Counted from the first letter of the stretch, positions 25,921 through 35,346 are shown. The stretch is 64,000 nt of DNA from Volucribacter amazonae (GCF_029783845.1 NZ_LWID01000001.1:1923501-1987500), one strand, 5' to 3'. Made by a program: numbers and translations. The notes: generated by a model not told the origin, from the letters alone.

Positions 25921-28059
25921 CTATAAATGTTTGACGCGACGTTTCACTTCCTCTTGTTTACCCGCATTAAATGGGCGTGCATCAGGGCTACCGAGATAGC
26001 CACAAACACGCCGTGTAACTGAGACTTTTTCGCTATCGTGATTACCGCATTTTGGACAAACAAAGCCTTTGCTTGTGCAATGAAATTCCCCCGTAAAACC
26101 ACATTCATAGCATTCATCAATGGGAGTATTTGTGCCATAATAAGGCACGCGATCATAGCTGTAATCCCAAACATCTTCTAAGGCTTTGAGATTATGTTGT
26201 ACATTAGGATATTCGCCATAACAAATAAAGCCACCGCTTGCTAATGCAGGATAAGGTTGTTCAAAATCTAATTTATCGTAAGGATTGACTTTTTTCTCAA
26301 CATCTAAATGGTAACTATTAGTATAGTAACCTTTGTCGGTAACCCCTTGAATAATGCCAAATTGTTTACTGTCTAAACGGCAGAAGCGATCACATAGGTT
26401 TTCGCTAGGGGTAGAATACAGGCTAAAAGCATAGCCTGTTTCTGCTTTCCATTGTTTAGCACAATCGCTTAAGTATCGCACAATATCAATGCCCTTTTGC
26501 CGTAACTGTTGATCGTCATAAATATGTTTATCGCCAAATAAGGCGTTGATGGTTTCGTGGATACCAATATAGCCAAGGGAAATAGAGGCTCGTCCATTTT
26601 TAAAGATTTGAGCAATATTATCGTCCGCTTTTAGCCTTACACCACAAGCTCCCTCCATATATAAAATAGGGGCAACTCGTGCTTTGGTTTGCTCTAAACG
26701 CGCAATTCTTGTCATTAAGGCTTTTTTGGCAATTTGCAAGCGTTGGGCTAATAATTGATAAAAGATTTCTTCTCGTTGTTGGCTTGTGCTTGCTTGCGTT
26801 CTTGCCTCTAGGGCAATACGCGGTAAATTAAGACTAACCACCCCTAGATTATTCCGTCCATCATGAATTTCTTCCCCTTGCTGATGATAGGCATTGAGAA
26901 AACTACGACAACCCATAGGGGCTTTAAATGATCCTGTTACTTTGACCACTTGTTCATAGTTTAGAATATCAGGGTACATACGTTTTGAGGCACATTCTAG
27001 AGCGAGCTGTTTAATATCATAATTTGGATCGCTAGGTTGTTGGTTGATACCTTTTTTAAGGGTAAAGACTAATTTCGGAAAAACGGGGGTTTTGTGATTT
27101 TTGCCCAAGCCACGAATACGATTTTGCAAAATAGATTTTTGAATTAATTTAGCTTGCCAGCTTGTTCCTAAGCCAAAACCAAAGGTAACAAAAGGGGTTT
27201 GTCCGTTGGAGGTGTGCAAGGTATTGACTTCATATTCTAAGGATTGAAAAGCATCAAAACATTCTTTCTCAATTTGAGCTTGTGCATAGCCCTGTTTATC
27301 GGCAATTTGCCATTGTTCGGCAATGCGTAAATGTTTTTCATAACTTTGTTGCACAAAAGGAGCTAAAACTTCATCAATACGATTAATGGTCGTGCCACCA
27401 TAAATATGGCTTGCCACTTGAGCGATAATTTGGGCGGTAACTGCTGTCGCCGTACCAATGGATTTTGGTGGCTCAATTTCAGCATTGCCCATTTTAAAGC
27501 CTTGATTAAGCATACCTTTTAAATCCACTAACATACAATTAAACATAGGAAAGAAAGGGGCATAATCAAGATCGTGATAATGAATTTCTCCTTTTTCGTG
27601 TGCCTCAACCACATCTCTTGGCAAAATATGCCGTTTGGCATAATGTTTCGCCACAATACCAGCTAATAAATCTCGTTGGGTTGGGATAACTTTCGCATCT
27701 TTGTTGGCATTTTCATTGAGTAATTGCACATTGCTTTGCTCAATCAGCCCCTCAATTTCTTGAGTTAATTGGCTACGTTTTTCGCGAGCTAAATCTCGAT
27801 CATGCCGATATTCAATATAGGCTCGTGCAATTTGTGGGTATTGGCTTGACATTAAATGATTTTCAACAATTTGCTGAATTTGGTGAATATCAATTTCTTC
27901 GGCATGGTGGGTAAAAATATCCTGACAAATTTGTTGCCCCATTTGATGACAAAAAAAATCATCGTAAATTTCTACCGCACTTGAGGCTTTTTGAATTGCA
28001 TTAATAATACGTTGTACCTCAAAATTTGCACGACCGCCATCACGTTTAATGACCCACAT
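25921..28059 (-). CDS. nrdD: Anaerobic ribonucleoside-triphosphate reductase
   Basis: A 712-residue glycyl-radical enzyme making deoxyribonucleotides without oxygen. It has an N-terminal ATP-cone (VIKRDGGRANFEVQRII), the large catalytic barrel (SLEYEVNTLHTSNGQTPFVTFGFGLG; MGCRSFL), a four-cysteine zinc site (CYECGFTGEFHC...CPKCG) and the radical glycine at about residue 687 in RRVCGYLGSPDARPFNAG. I chose the ATG at 28059, which matches the E. coli start; an ATG at 28086 lacks a ribosome site. Two NrdR-box-like sites lie just upstream. nrdG follows. Confidence 0.97.
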   Translation of the reverse strand: MWVIKRDGGRANFEVQRIINAIQKASSAVEIYDDFFCHQMGQQICQDIFTHHAEEIDIHQIQQIVENHLMSSQYPQIARAYIEYRHDRDLAREKRSQLTQEIEGLIEQSNVQLLNENANKDAKVIPTQRDLLAGIVAKHYAKRHILPRDVVEAHEKGEIHYHDLDYAPFFPMFNCMLVDLKGMLNQGFKMGNAEIEPPKSIGTATAVTAQIIAQVASHIYGGTTINRIDEVLAPFVQQSYEKHLRIAEQWQIADKQGYAQAQIEKECFDAFQSLEYEVNTLHTSNGQTPFVTFGFGLGTSWQAKLIQKSILQNRIRGLGKNHKTPVFPKLVFTLKKGINQQPSDPNYDIKQLALECASKRMYPDILNYEQVVKVTGSFKAPMGCRSFLNAYHQQGEEIHDGRNNLGVVSLNLPRIALEARTQASTSQQREEIFYQLLAQRLQIAKKALMTRIARLEQTKARVAPILYMEGACGVRLKADDNIAQIFKNGRASISLGYIGIHETINALFGDKHIYDDQQLRQKGIDIVRYLSDCAKQWKAETGYAFSLYSTPSENLCDRFCRLDSKQFGIIQGVTDKGYYTNSYHLDVEKKVNPYDKLDFEQPYPALASGGFICYGEYPNVQHNLKALEDVWDYSYDRVPYYGTNTPIDECYECGFTGEFHCTSKGFVCPKCGNHDSEKVSVTRRVCGYLGSPDARPFNAGKQEEVKRRVKHL

Positions 28060-28098
28060 AATTTCGTTTACCCTCTTTGTTTGCATTTTGTTGGCAAG

Positions 28099-28145
28099 AT
28101 ACTATATATAGATTTTTCAATTAACTCAATCACAATATATTGTGT
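28099..28145 (-). promoter_or_regulatory. Pair of NrdR-box-like sites in front of nrdD
   Basis: ATACTATATATAGATT (28099-28114) and TCACAATATATTGTGT (28130-28145) both resemble the 16-bp NrdR box, known as ACACTATATATAGTGT-like. They are 31 bp apart start to start, about three helical turns, as is usual for NrdR pairs in front of reductase operons. They lie 40-86 bp before the nrdD start. Repression by NrdR is inferred. Confidence 0.75.
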
Positions 28146-28235
28146 TTTTGTAACTTAATTGTTAATAAATTCAAGTTAGTATTTGGTTTTATTCATATTT
28201 TTCTCTTTTAAAAAAATATAAGAAAAAGATAAAAA

Positions 28236-28251
28236 TGTGATTTAGATCACA
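28236..28251 (+). promoter_or_regulatory. CRP-type site upstream of the EamA transporter
   Basis: TGTGATTTAGATCACA has both CRP half-sites (TGTGA and TCACA) with the normal 6-base spacing. It lies 78 bp before the transporter ATG, a common activating position. It could also influence the divergent nrdD. Confidence 0.75.
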
Positions 28252-28328
28252 AAGTGAAAATAAACGCTGAAAGTGTAATCAAATAAGGATTAAGATAGAG
28301 TAAATTCTCACAGAATGAGGAAAACATA

Positions 28329-29240
28329 ATGAAATTTTGGCGGAATAATGCTTTTATCTTAATAAGTTATGTGCTTTTAATGGGCATTGGTTTTCCTATT
28401 ATGCGTTTTTTTAGTTTGCATTTTGACACCCTTAATAATAATGCCTTGCGCTTTAGTGCTGGGGGAATGATATTAATGTGTTTTGCCTTATTTGCTTATC
28501 CTTATGCAACTAAAGCCTTTATAAGGGATAGGCGAGCAATGTTTTTCGTGATCATTATTGCCTTATTGATGAGTGCGAATATGTTCTTTTTTATCAAAGG
28601 GTTAGAATATACCTCAGCACTTTCTGCCAGTATTTTCGCCTTGCTAGCGATCCCGCTTGCTATTATAACAGCGAGTTGTTTTTTTCACGATGAAAGCGCG
28701 TTGTTAAAGCAGCCCCGTTTTTGGTGGGGAAGTGTATTGATCCTGAGTGGTGCTTGCCTGTTTATTTTATCTTCTGCAACTTATCATCATAATGGACAAA
28801 TCCTCGGTTACCTTTATCTATTGCTTGCGATTAGTATCCAAGCGATACAAAACTTGGTAGTGAAAAATATTGCTCATCAGCATAATGTGATTATAGTCAG
28901 TGCTTTTGTGGCATTATTAACAGGAAGTTTTTATTTGATTTTCTCCGCCTTAACGGGCAATTTCATGCTTTTGCAACATTTTTCTGTGGGATTGATTGTA
29001 GGCTTACTCTTGGCGGGTATTTACGGTATGTTGACAGGTATGCTAATGGCTTTTTATATTGTCAAAACACAAGGCATTATCCGTTTTAACCTAATCCAAT
29101 TATTAATCCCTTTCTCCACCGCCATAATGGCTTATTTTAGCTTGAATGAACAAGTGAGTTTAAATCAAAGTCTTGGCGGTATGGTATTGATTTTGGGGTG
29201 TTTATTGGCATTTAACAGTAACAATAAAAATCATCAGTAA
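28329..29240 (+). CDS. EamA/DMT-family transporter
   Basis: A 303-residue inner-membrane protein with about ten hydrophobic segments arranged as two EamA repeats. The first has YVLLMGIGFPIMRFF and ALRFSAGGMILM; the second begins near GQILGYLYLLLAISIQAIQN and ends GGMVLILGCLLAFNS. The family exports or imports amino acids, metabolites or drugs; the cargo cannot be read from sequence. AGGAAAAC precedes the ATG and a good CRP site lies upstream, so it may respond to carbon supply. It is monocistronic, divergent from nrdD. Confidence 0.85.
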   Translation: MKFWRNNAFILISYVLLMGIGFPIMRFFSLHFDTLNNNALRFSAGGMILMCFALFAYPYATKAFIRDRRAMFFVIIIALLMSANMFFFIKGLEYTSALSASIFALLAIPLAIITASCFFHDESALLKQPRFWWGSVLILSGACLFILSSATYHHNGQILGYLYLLLAISIQAIQNLVVKNIAHQHNVIIVSAFVALLTGSFYLIFSALTGNFMLLQHFSVGLIVGLLLAGIYGMLTGMLMAFYIVKTQGIIRFNLIQLLIPFSTAIMAYFSLNEQVSLNQSLGGMVLILGCLLAFNSNNKNHQ

Positions 29241-29313
29241 AGTGCGGTCAGTTTTCACAAAATTTTTATCAGCTTAAAACTGATTAAATATGCTTAATGA
29301 TTAAACTGTGCGG

Positions 29314-29393
29314 GATAGTCGTTTCAATTAAACTGAATACAATACAGAGAGCACGGCGAGATAAACGCCGTACTCTTTTAAACAGGGACAATA
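29314..29393. repeat. Palindromic intergenic repeat, copy 5
   Basis: An 80-bp copy starting GATAGTCGTTTCAATT. The right half is decayed (TTTTAAACAGGGACAATA), while the centre keeps GCACGGCGAG and GCCGTACT. It sits between the converging EamA transporter and SPFH genes. An uptake sequence lies at about 29241, just after the transporter stop. Confidence 0.7.
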
Positions 29394-29404
29394 AGCTAAT
29401 TCCT

Positions 29405-30325
29405 TTATTTTTTATCGCCTTTAAGTAATTCCGCAATGCCAGCCACAGAACCAATTAAATTACCTGCCTCTAGTGGCATAAGCACCACTTTACTGTTTTC
29501 CGCTCCACCAATTTCTTTTAAAGCCTCAGTATATTTTTGGGCAATAAAATAATTAATGGCTTTGGTATCTCCGCTAGCAATAGCCTCTGATACCATTTGA
29601 GTGGCTTTTGCCTCTGCTTCAGCCGCCCGTTCACGCGCTTCCGCTTGCAAAAATGCCTCTTGTCGTTCCCCTTCCGCTTTTAAAATGCGAGATTGCTTTT
29701 CTCCCTCAGCACGCAAAATTTCCGCTTGACGAACCCCCTCTGCCTCTAAAATATCCGCCCGTTTATTACGTTCGGCTTTCATTTGGGCATTCATCGCCGC
29801 AATCAGTTCTTGTGGTGGACGCACATCACGAATTTCAATACGTGTGACTTTTACACCCCAAGGATTAGTTGCCTCATCAACAATAGACAATAGACGACTA
29901 TTGATCGCATCACGCTGGGACAACATTTCATCAAGTTCCATAGAGCCAAGTACAGTACGGATATTGGTCATGGTCAGATTAATAATGGCTTGTTCTAAAT
30001 GATTGACTTCATAAGCGGCATTGCGAGCATCAATCACTTGCACAAAACAAACGGCATCAATAGACACATTGGCATTGTCTTTTGAAATCACTTCTTGAGA
30101 GGGAATATCTAATACCTGTTCCATCATATTAATTTTGCGACCAACACGATCCACAAACGGCACTACAAAATTTAACCCAGGTGTAAGCGTTTTAGTATAA
30201 CGCCCAAAACGCTCAATCGTCCAATGATAACCCTGTGGCACCATTTTTAGAGTAGAGGCAAGAACCGCAATAACTAAAATAATAAAGAAGACCGACACAA
30301 TCGGCAAACCATCTAAGTAGCTCAT
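29405..30325 (-). CDS. SPFH/stomatin-family membrane protein (QmcA-like)
   Basis: A 306-residue protein. One N-terminal membrane anchor (GLPIVSVFFIILVIAVLAS, residues 6-24) is followed by the SPFH domain (VPQGYHWTIERFGRYTKTLTPGLNFVVPFVDRV...), with NPWGVKVTRIEIRDVRPP at its end, and then a long Glu/Ala/Arg-rich coiled coil (residues about 185-255). It resembles QmcA/HflK-like scaffold proteins that organise membrane proteases. I chose the ATG at 30325, with AAGGAAAA before it; the open frame extends 16 codons further without support. No NfeD partner is adjacent. Confidence 0.9.
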   Translation of the reverse strand: MSYLDGLPIVSVFFIILVIAVLASTLKMVPQGYHWTIERFGRYTKTLTPGLNFVVPFVDRVGRKINMMEQVLDIPSQEVISKDNANVSIDAVCFVQVIDARNAAYEVNHLEQAIINLTMTNIRTVLGSMELDEMLSQRDAINSRLLSIVDEATNPWGVKVTRIEIRDVRPPQELIAAMNAQMKAERNKRADILEAEGVRQAEILRAEGEKQSRILKAEGERQEAFLQAEARERAAEAEAKATQMVSEAIASGDTKAINYFIAQKYTEALKEIGGAENSKVVLMPLEAGNLIGSVAGIAELLKGDKK

Positions 30326-30516
30326 AAGATTTTCCTTGTAAATAAGAGTGAGTTGGTTTGGCAAGTTTAGCATAGGCGGAGGGAATGCACAGTAAATTTA
30401 TTGTAGCAGGTAACATAAAAAATTTTCTAAAAAAGCACCGCACTTTGATTTGTATTTAAGCGTTTGAAATGATTGAATCATAATTCTATGTTATTTATTT
30501 AGTGCGTATATTTACA

Positions 30517-30541
30517 TAACAAAACCGCTCAAAAGAGCGGT
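30517..30541 (-). terminator. Terminator of pfkA
   Basis: ACCGCTC and GAGCGGT form a 7-bp stem with an AAAA loop; on the minus strand it is followed by TTTTGTTA. It lies about 33 bp past the pfkA stop. Confidence 0.85.
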
Positions 30542-30573
30542 CAGTTTTAGTATTATTTTTTGTATTGAGTGAA

Positions 30574-31539
30574 TTAGAACAAACGCTCAGAGGTTTTTAA
30601 GAGTTCGTATTTGAATGGGCGTTTCATATTGTTAATGGCATCAATAATGTCGTGATGAACCAGTTGATCGTTTTGGATACCAACGCAATAACCCGCTTTA
30701 CCCGCTAGGAGAAGATCAACGGCATAAACGCCCATACGAGAGGCGAGGATACGGTCAAAAGCACAAGGCGAACCGCCACGTTGGATATGTCCTAATACGG
30801 TGGCTCGGGTTTCGTGGTGTACGCGAGCTTCAATTTCTTTGGCTAATTCATTAACATCTGTCATAAGTTCGGTCATTGCAATAATTGCATGGCGTTTTCC
30901 TTTGGCAATGCTGAGTTCAATTTGTTGGATAAGTTTTTCACGATCAAAAGGGGCTTCAGGGACAACGATATATTCACAGCCCCCAGCAATGGCGGCGGCT
31001 AAGGTTAGGTCGCCACAATGTCTTCCCATAATTTCTACAATAGAAATACGTTGGTGTGAACTACAAGTATCACGTAAACGATCAATAGCGGTAACCGCTG
31101 TTTCTAATGCGGTTTGGTAGCCAATGGTATAATCTGTGCCTGCCACATCATTATCAATAGTGCCGGGGATACCAATACATGGAAAGCCATGTTCTTCTGT
31201 GAGTAATTTTGCTCCCATATAAGAACCGTCTCCACCAATAACTACCAATGCATCAATACCATGATTTTTTAAATTTTCTGCACATTTTGCCCGCACTTTA
31301 GGATCTTTAAACTCAGGAAAACGTGCTGAGCCAAGGAATGTGCCACCTCGGTTGATGACGTCAGAAACGCTAAAACGGCTAAGTTGTTTAATTTTGTTGT
31401 TGTATAAACCTTGGTAGCCGTCATAGATACCAAAAACCTCTAGTCCTTCGGAAAGTGCGGCGCGTACAACACCACGAATAGCGGCGTTCATACCCGGTGC
31501 ATCACCACCACTGGTTAATACTGCAATAGTTTTAATCAT
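30574..31539 (-). CDS. pfkA: 6-Phosphofructokinase
   Basis: A 321-residue ATP-dependent enzyme committing fructose 6-phosphate to glycolysis. Motifs in order: TSGGDAPGMNAAIRG (residues about 9-23), GGDGSYMGA, PGTIDNDVAGTDYTIGY with the catalytic Asp, EIMGRHCGDLTL, and LGHIQRGG. Length is standard for PfkA, and the allosteric ADP/PEP-site residues around RSG/KR look normal. It is monocistronic, with a good terminator 33 bp downstream. Confidence 0.97.
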   Translation of the reverse strand: MIKTIAVLTSGGDAPGMNAAIRGVVRAALSEGLEVFGIYDGYQGLYNNKIKQLSRFSVSDVINRGGTFLGSARFPEFKDPKVRAKCAENLKNHGIDALVVIGGDGSYMGAKLLTEEHGFPCIGIPGTIDNDVAGTDYTIGYQTALETAVTAIDRLRDTCSSHQRISIVEIMGRHCGDLTLAAAIAGGCEYIVVPEAPFDREKLIQQIELSIAKGKRHAIIAMTELMTDVNELAKEIEARVHHETRATVLGHIQRGGSPCAFDRILASRMGVYAVDLLLAGKAGYCVGIQNDQLVHHDIIDAINNMKRPFKYELLKTSERLF

Positions 31540-31639
31540 AATATCATTCCTTATTAAATTTAAATGAAACTGTTATCAATAAGAATAAGCAAATTTTTCT
31601 GATAGGCTTATTCTAACAAAATTTATTCATTTTGTTGTG

Positions 31640-32536
31640 TCAAATTTTATGCTGTTGTTCTGCTTGCACCACACTAGTAGGTTCTTGGTGAATGATAATA
31701 TCCGCTTGTCCAAAGGATTGGGTAAGCTGATGCTCTATATGATCGGTAATATCATGTGCTTCAAGCAAAGAAAGTTCATCGGCTAATTCAAGGTGTAATT
31801 GGATAAAGCGTACCGAGCCTGCTCGTCTTGTGCGAATGTCGTGTAAGCCGATAACTCTTGTGTCCGCTAAGGCGATACGTTTAATTTGTTCAATTTCTTG
31901 TTCAGGCAATGCCACATCTAATAATAATTGGGTGGATTCAATTAAAATTTTGACCGCACTTAATAAAATATATAAGGCAATAACAATGGCAACAACGCCG
32001 TCAATGTAAATAAACCCAGTGAAACTTAATGCAAATGAGCATAGGATCGCAATATTCATAAACAAATCCGTTTGGTAATGTAAACGGTCGGCTTTTATGG
32101 CAGGGCTATCGGTTATTTTAATCACTTTTGCTTGGTAAGTGATAAGTAATAAGGTGGCAATAATTGAAAATAAGGTTACTGCTATACCAATTTCACTATT
32201 GGCTAAAGGTTGTGGCGAGCTTAGGCGTTGTATGCCTTGTAATAGAATAAAAATGGCAGAACCTGAAATAAATGCACTTTGGGCTAATGAGGCAAGGGAT
32301 TCGGCTTTGCCATGCCCAAAAGAGTGATTATGATCGGCTGGCATTAATGCAAAGCGCAGAATAATCAAATTCATTAATGATGCCACAAGATCCAAGAGGG
32401 AATCCGTAATGGAGGCAAGCATACTGACGGAATCCGTTAGCCACCAAGCAATGCCTTTAGCGATAATTAATATCATCGCAGTGGTGACTGCCAGTATTGA
32501 GGCACGTTTCACATAATGGGAATAATGCTGTGTCAT
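31640..32536 (-). CDS. fieF: Cation-efflux pump (ferrous iron/zinc)
   Basis: A 298-residue cation-diffusion-facilitator. It has six membrane segments; the metal sites TDSLLD (segment 2) and HYQTD (segment 5) are intact, as is NHSFGHGKAESLA in the loop. The C-terminal cytoplasmic domain contains HDIRTRRAGSVRFIQLHLE and IIIHQEP, as in E. coli FieF/YiiP. I chose the ATG at 32536 because it overlaps the stop of the preceding lipoprotein gene as ATGA, a sign of coupled translation. In-frame ATGs at 32545, 32551 and 32557 would lengthen the overlap. Confidence 0.93.
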   Translation of the reverse strand: MTQHYSHYVKRASILAVTTAMILIIAKGIAWWLTDSVSMLASITDSLLDLVASLMNLIILRFALMPADHNHSFGHGKAESLASLAQSAFISGSAIFILLQGIQRLSSPQPLANSEIGIAVTLFSIIATLLLITYQAKVIKITDSPAIKADRLHYQTDLFMNIAILCSFALSFTGFIYIDGVVAIVIALYILLSAVKILIESTQLLLDVALPEQEIEQIKRIALADTRVIGLHDIRTRRAGSVRFIQLHLELADELSLLEAHDITDHIEHQLTQSFGQADIIIHQEPTSVVQAEQQHKI

Positions 32537-33096
32537 GCCTGACATTTCCATTGCCAAGGTAGGGCTTGTAGATGACGCAATTCTTTATCTACGGCATATT
32601 TTTTAAAATATGAACGTAATTTCTGCTCGGTCATATTGTGTAATTTCTGGGTTTTTTCCAGTTTTAATGAATATTGGTATTGGATAAAACCACAATGTTC
32701 TACATTTTTCCCTTTGGCAATATCAATTTGCCAATTCGGATTTTGTTGAGTAGGGGAATAAATTACATAGTTATATAAAAAACCTTGTTGTTCATAAGTA
32801 CCAAAATCGGCAATGGATTGATTGGCATAGGCTTTTTTTCTGAGTGCAATACGTTCGGCAAAGCTACGTTGTTGATTACGATCAAGCAATAATTCCACTG
32901 CGGTATCCCAGTTATTGGTGCTTTTTCCTTGTCCTACATAGAAATAACGTGCCATTGACCCCAGATCATTTTGGCTAATAAGATGATAGGTTTTATTGTT
33001 ATACTCAATGGTTTGCGGAACGGCTAATTGTGTGGGCGGCATTAATTTAGCACAACCAGTGAGCAATAATATCAGTAATAGTAATCTTTTTTTCAT
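32533..33096 (-). CDS. Putative lipoprotein of unknown function
   Basis: A 187-residue protein with a clear lipoprotein signal: KKRLLLLILLLTGC, where C15 would be lipidated. The remainder is a soluble periplasmic or inner-leaflet domain rich in Gln, Tyr and Lys, ending LQALPWQWKCQA. I do not recognise a family. It starts 3 bases after the yaaA stop and ends inside the start of fieF, so yaaA, this gene and fieF form one tightly packed unit, which suggests a role in metal or oxidative stress by association only. Confidence 0.75.
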   Translation of the reverse strand: MKKRLLLLILLLTGCAKLMPPTQLAVPQTIEYNNKTYHLISQNDLGSMARYFYVGQGKSTNNWDTAVELLLDRNQQRSFAERIALRKKAYANQSIADFGTYEQQGFLYNYVIYSPTQQNPNWQIDIAKGKNVEHCGFIQYQYSLKLEKTQKLHNMTEQKLRSYFKKYAVDKELRHLQALPWQWKCQA

Positions 33097-33099
33097 GAT

Positions 33100-33876
33100 T
33101 TACTCACTTATATCACGTTTAAACACCCATTCAGTTTGGCTTGATTGAGTGGCATCAAACCAATATCCACCGAGATCAAAATCTTTTAACTGTTCTACTT
33201 CGGTTAAACGATTTTGAATAATATAACGACACATTAATCCACGCGCTTTTTTGGCATAAAAACTGATCACTTTATATTTTCCATTTTTATTATCTAAAAA
33301 GACAGGTTTAATGATTTTGGCGGTTAATAACGCCGGTTTTACCGCTTTATAGTATTCATCAGAGGCAAGATTAACCAGAATTTTCTCTTGTTGTTGATCT
33401 AAATCCGCCTGAATAGCTTGCGTGATTTGCTCGCCCCAAAAGGCATAGAGATCCTTACCTTGTTTATTGACCAGTTTTGTACCCATTTCAAGCCGATAGG
33501 GTTGCATCAAATCTAATGGACGGAGTAAACCATATAAGCCAGATAACATACGCAAATGTTGTTGAGCAAAATTAACGTCATCAAGGGATAAACTTTCCAC
33601 ATCAAGCCCCGTATAAACATCGCCTTTAAAGGCATAAATGGCAGGACGGGCATTTTGTGCATGATGCTCTGGCTGCCATTCCGCAAAACGTGCCGCATTA
33701 AGACCTGCTAATTTATCACTAATGTGCATTAGCGAGGCAATATCGGCAGGGGAAAGTTGACGACAAATTTGGATAAGCTGTTCACTTTGTGGAATAAATC
33801 GCGGTTGCGAAAAATGTAAATTTGGCACCGCACTTTGATAATCTAGTGTTTTAGCAGGGGAAATAATGGCTAACAT
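33100..33876 (-). CDS. yaaA: Peroxide-stress protein YaaA
   Basis: A 258-residue protein of the UPF0246/DUF328 family, starting MLAIISPAKTLDYQSA with LMHISDKLAGLNAARF, LSGLYGLLRPLDLMQPYRLEMG and NLASDEYYKAV following, all family signatures. In E. coli YaaA limits free iron and DNA damage during hydrogen peroxide stress and binds DNA. Its neighbour fieF exports ferrous iron, which gives this unit a consistent theme. An uptake sequence lies inside the gene near 33826. It is first in the three-gene unit yaaA-lipoprotein-fieF. Confidence 0.95.
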   Translation of the reverse strand: MLAIISPAKTLDYQSAVPNLHFSQPRFIPQSEQLIQICRQLSPADIASLMHISDKLAGLNAARFAEWQPEHHAQNARPAIYAFKGDVYTGLDVESLSLDDVNFAQQHLRMLSGLYGLLRPLDLMQPYRLEMGTKLVNKQGKDLYAFWGEQITQAIQADLDQQQEKILVNLASDEYYKAVKPALLTAKIIKPVFLDNKNGKYKVISFYAKKARGLMCRYIIQNRLTEVEQLKDFDLGGYWFDATQSSQTEWVFKRDISE

Positions 33877-33923
33877 AATTTGTGTATCCTATTTTATATT
33901 CTGTTACTAAGCCTTTTGGTTTT

Positions 33924-34598
33924 TTATACAATTTGCAAAGGTAACTGCCAATTTATTGGCGTGATATGTTGTTGCTGTAAGTATTCATTCGCTTTAGAAA
34001 AATGCCTACACCCAAAAAAACCACGATGAGCGGAAAGGGGCGAGGGGTGTGGAGCGGTTAATACGCAATGTTTTTGACGATCAATAAATTGTCCTTTTTT
34101 CTGTGCGTGGCTACCCCAAAGTAGAAAAACCAAATGTTCACGTTGTGAATTTAAGCAAGCAATGACCTTATCGGTAAAGGTTTCCCAACCAAAATTCGCA
34201 TGAGAATGCGCTTGCCCACGTTCAACGGTTAAGACCGTATTGAGTAATAGCACGCCCTGCTTTGCCCACTCAACCAAATACCCATGTTCAGGCACAATAA
34301 ATCCCGTAATATCATTCGCCAATTCTTTATAAATATTCACTAAAGAAGGTGGCGATTGAATACCGGGTTTCACTGAAAAGGCTAAGCCATGGGCTTGATT
34401 TGGGCCATGATAAGGATCTTGCCCTAAAATAACCACTTTAACTTGGGAAAATTCGGTAAGTTTAAAGGCATTAAAGACATCGGCTTGGGGAGGGTATATG
34501 GTTTTCCCACTATTTCTTGCTTGCTGTACTTGTTGCAATATTCGTTGGAAGTAAGGTTGATTTTTTTCCTCACTAATGGCATCTTTCCACGTTTTCAT
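33924..34598 (-). CDS. ung: Uracil-DNA glycosylase
   Basis: A 224-residue repair enzyme that removes uracil from DNA. The catalytic motif GQDPYHG places the activating Asp at residue 61, and HPSPLSAHRGFFGCRHF near the C terminus supplies the His and the DNA-intercalation loop. Length is standard for family-1 enzymes. I chose the ATG at 34598, with GGGGAA upstream; the open frame extends further but without a ribosome site. It is transcribed towards yaaA from its own promoter region. Confidence 0.97.
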   Translation of the reverse strand: MKTWKDAISEEKNQPYFQRILQQVQQARNSGKTIYPPQADVFNAFKLTEFSQVKVVILGQDPYHGPNQAHGLAFSVKPGIQSPPSLVNIYKELANDITGFIVPEHGYLVEWAKQGVLLLNTVLTVERGQAHSHANFGWETFTDKVIACLNSQREHLVFLLWGSHAQKKGQFIDRQKHCVLTAPHPSPLSAHRGFFGCRHFSKANEYLQQQHITPINWQLPLQIV

Positions 34599-34757
34599 AT
34601 TTAATTCCCCAAGCCATAAAATAAAAGGGCTATTATAAATAACCTCAACCAAAATTCCTAGCATTTCACATTCTCTTTTTCATCGGTTTGATTGTTAATA
34701 AATTGTACATAATTGTACTTTTTATGATAAAAGATAAAAAGCTCATGGCTATTTTTA

Positions 34758-34771
34758 TTGATATAAATCAA
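34758..34771 (+). promoter_or_regulatory. FNR-type box upstream of grcA
   Basis: TTGATATAAATCAA is an exact match to the FNR consensus TTGAT-N4-ATCAA. It lies 139 bp before the grcA ATG. E. coli grcA (yfiD) is a well-known FNR-activated gene, so control by FNR is very likely here. The remaining 34599-34909 gap shows nothing else distinct. Confidence 0.88.
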
Positions 34772-34909
34772 GTTTAATCAAATTGGCAGAAAAAGTTTAT
34801 TTGTTATACAGCAAAACCTTGTAAAATAATTTGAAAAGATAAAATCTTTTGATAAACTTAGCTTGATAAGGTTAATTAACAAGCAAAATTTTATTATTTG
34901 GAGGAAACA

Positions 34910-35293
34910 ATGATTAAAGGTATTCAAATTACCCAAGCGGCTAATGACAATTTATTAAATTCATTTTGGTTATTAGATAGCGAAAAGGGCGAAGCACGTT
35001 GCTTATGTGCTAAAGGTGATTATGCGGAAGATCAAGTGGTTGCGGTAAGTGAATTAGGCAACATTGAATATCGTGAATTACCTGTTGATGTTGCCCCAAC
35101 AGTGAAAGTGGAAGGTGGTCAACATTTAAATGTGAATGTATTACGCCGCGAAACCCTAGAAGACGCCGTAAATAACCCAGAAAAATACCCACAATTAACC
35201 ATTCGTGTTTCTGGCTATGCAGTGCGTTTCAACTCTTTAACACCAGAGCAACAACGTGACGTTATTACTCGTACATTTACTGAAAGCCTATAA
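34910..35293 (+). CDS. grcA: Autonomous glycyl-radical cofactor (YfiD)
   Basis: A 127-residue spare glycyl-radical domain that repairs oxygen-damaged pyruvate formate-lyase. The C-terminal RVSGYAVRFNSLTPEQQRDVITRTF carries the radical glycine at residue 102, and VNVLRRETLEDAVNNPEKYPQLTI precedes it, exactly as in PFL C termini. GGAGG directly precedes the chosen ATG at 34910; a start at 34898 would swallow it. It is monocistronic, with an FNR box upstream and a uptake-sequence terminator downstream. Confidence 0.97.
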   Translation: MIKGIQITQAANDNLLNSFWLLDSEKGEARCLCAKGDYAEDQVVAVSELGNIEYRELPVDVAPTVKVEGGQHLNVNVLRRETLEDAVNNPEKYPQLTIRVSGYAVRFNSLTPEQQRDVITRTFTESL

Positions 35294-35316
35294 TTATCTT
35301 TTTTATTAGCGATAAA

Positions 35317-35346
35317 AGTGCGGTGGTTTTTCACCGCATTTTTCTT
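35317..35346 (+). terminator. Terminator of grcA built on an uptake sequence
   Basis: TGCGGTG (35319-35325) and CACCGCA (35332-35338) form a stem, followed by TTTTTCTTTTT. The left arm is part of an AAGTGCGGT uptake core. It lies about 25 bp past the grcA stop. Confidence 0.88.
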
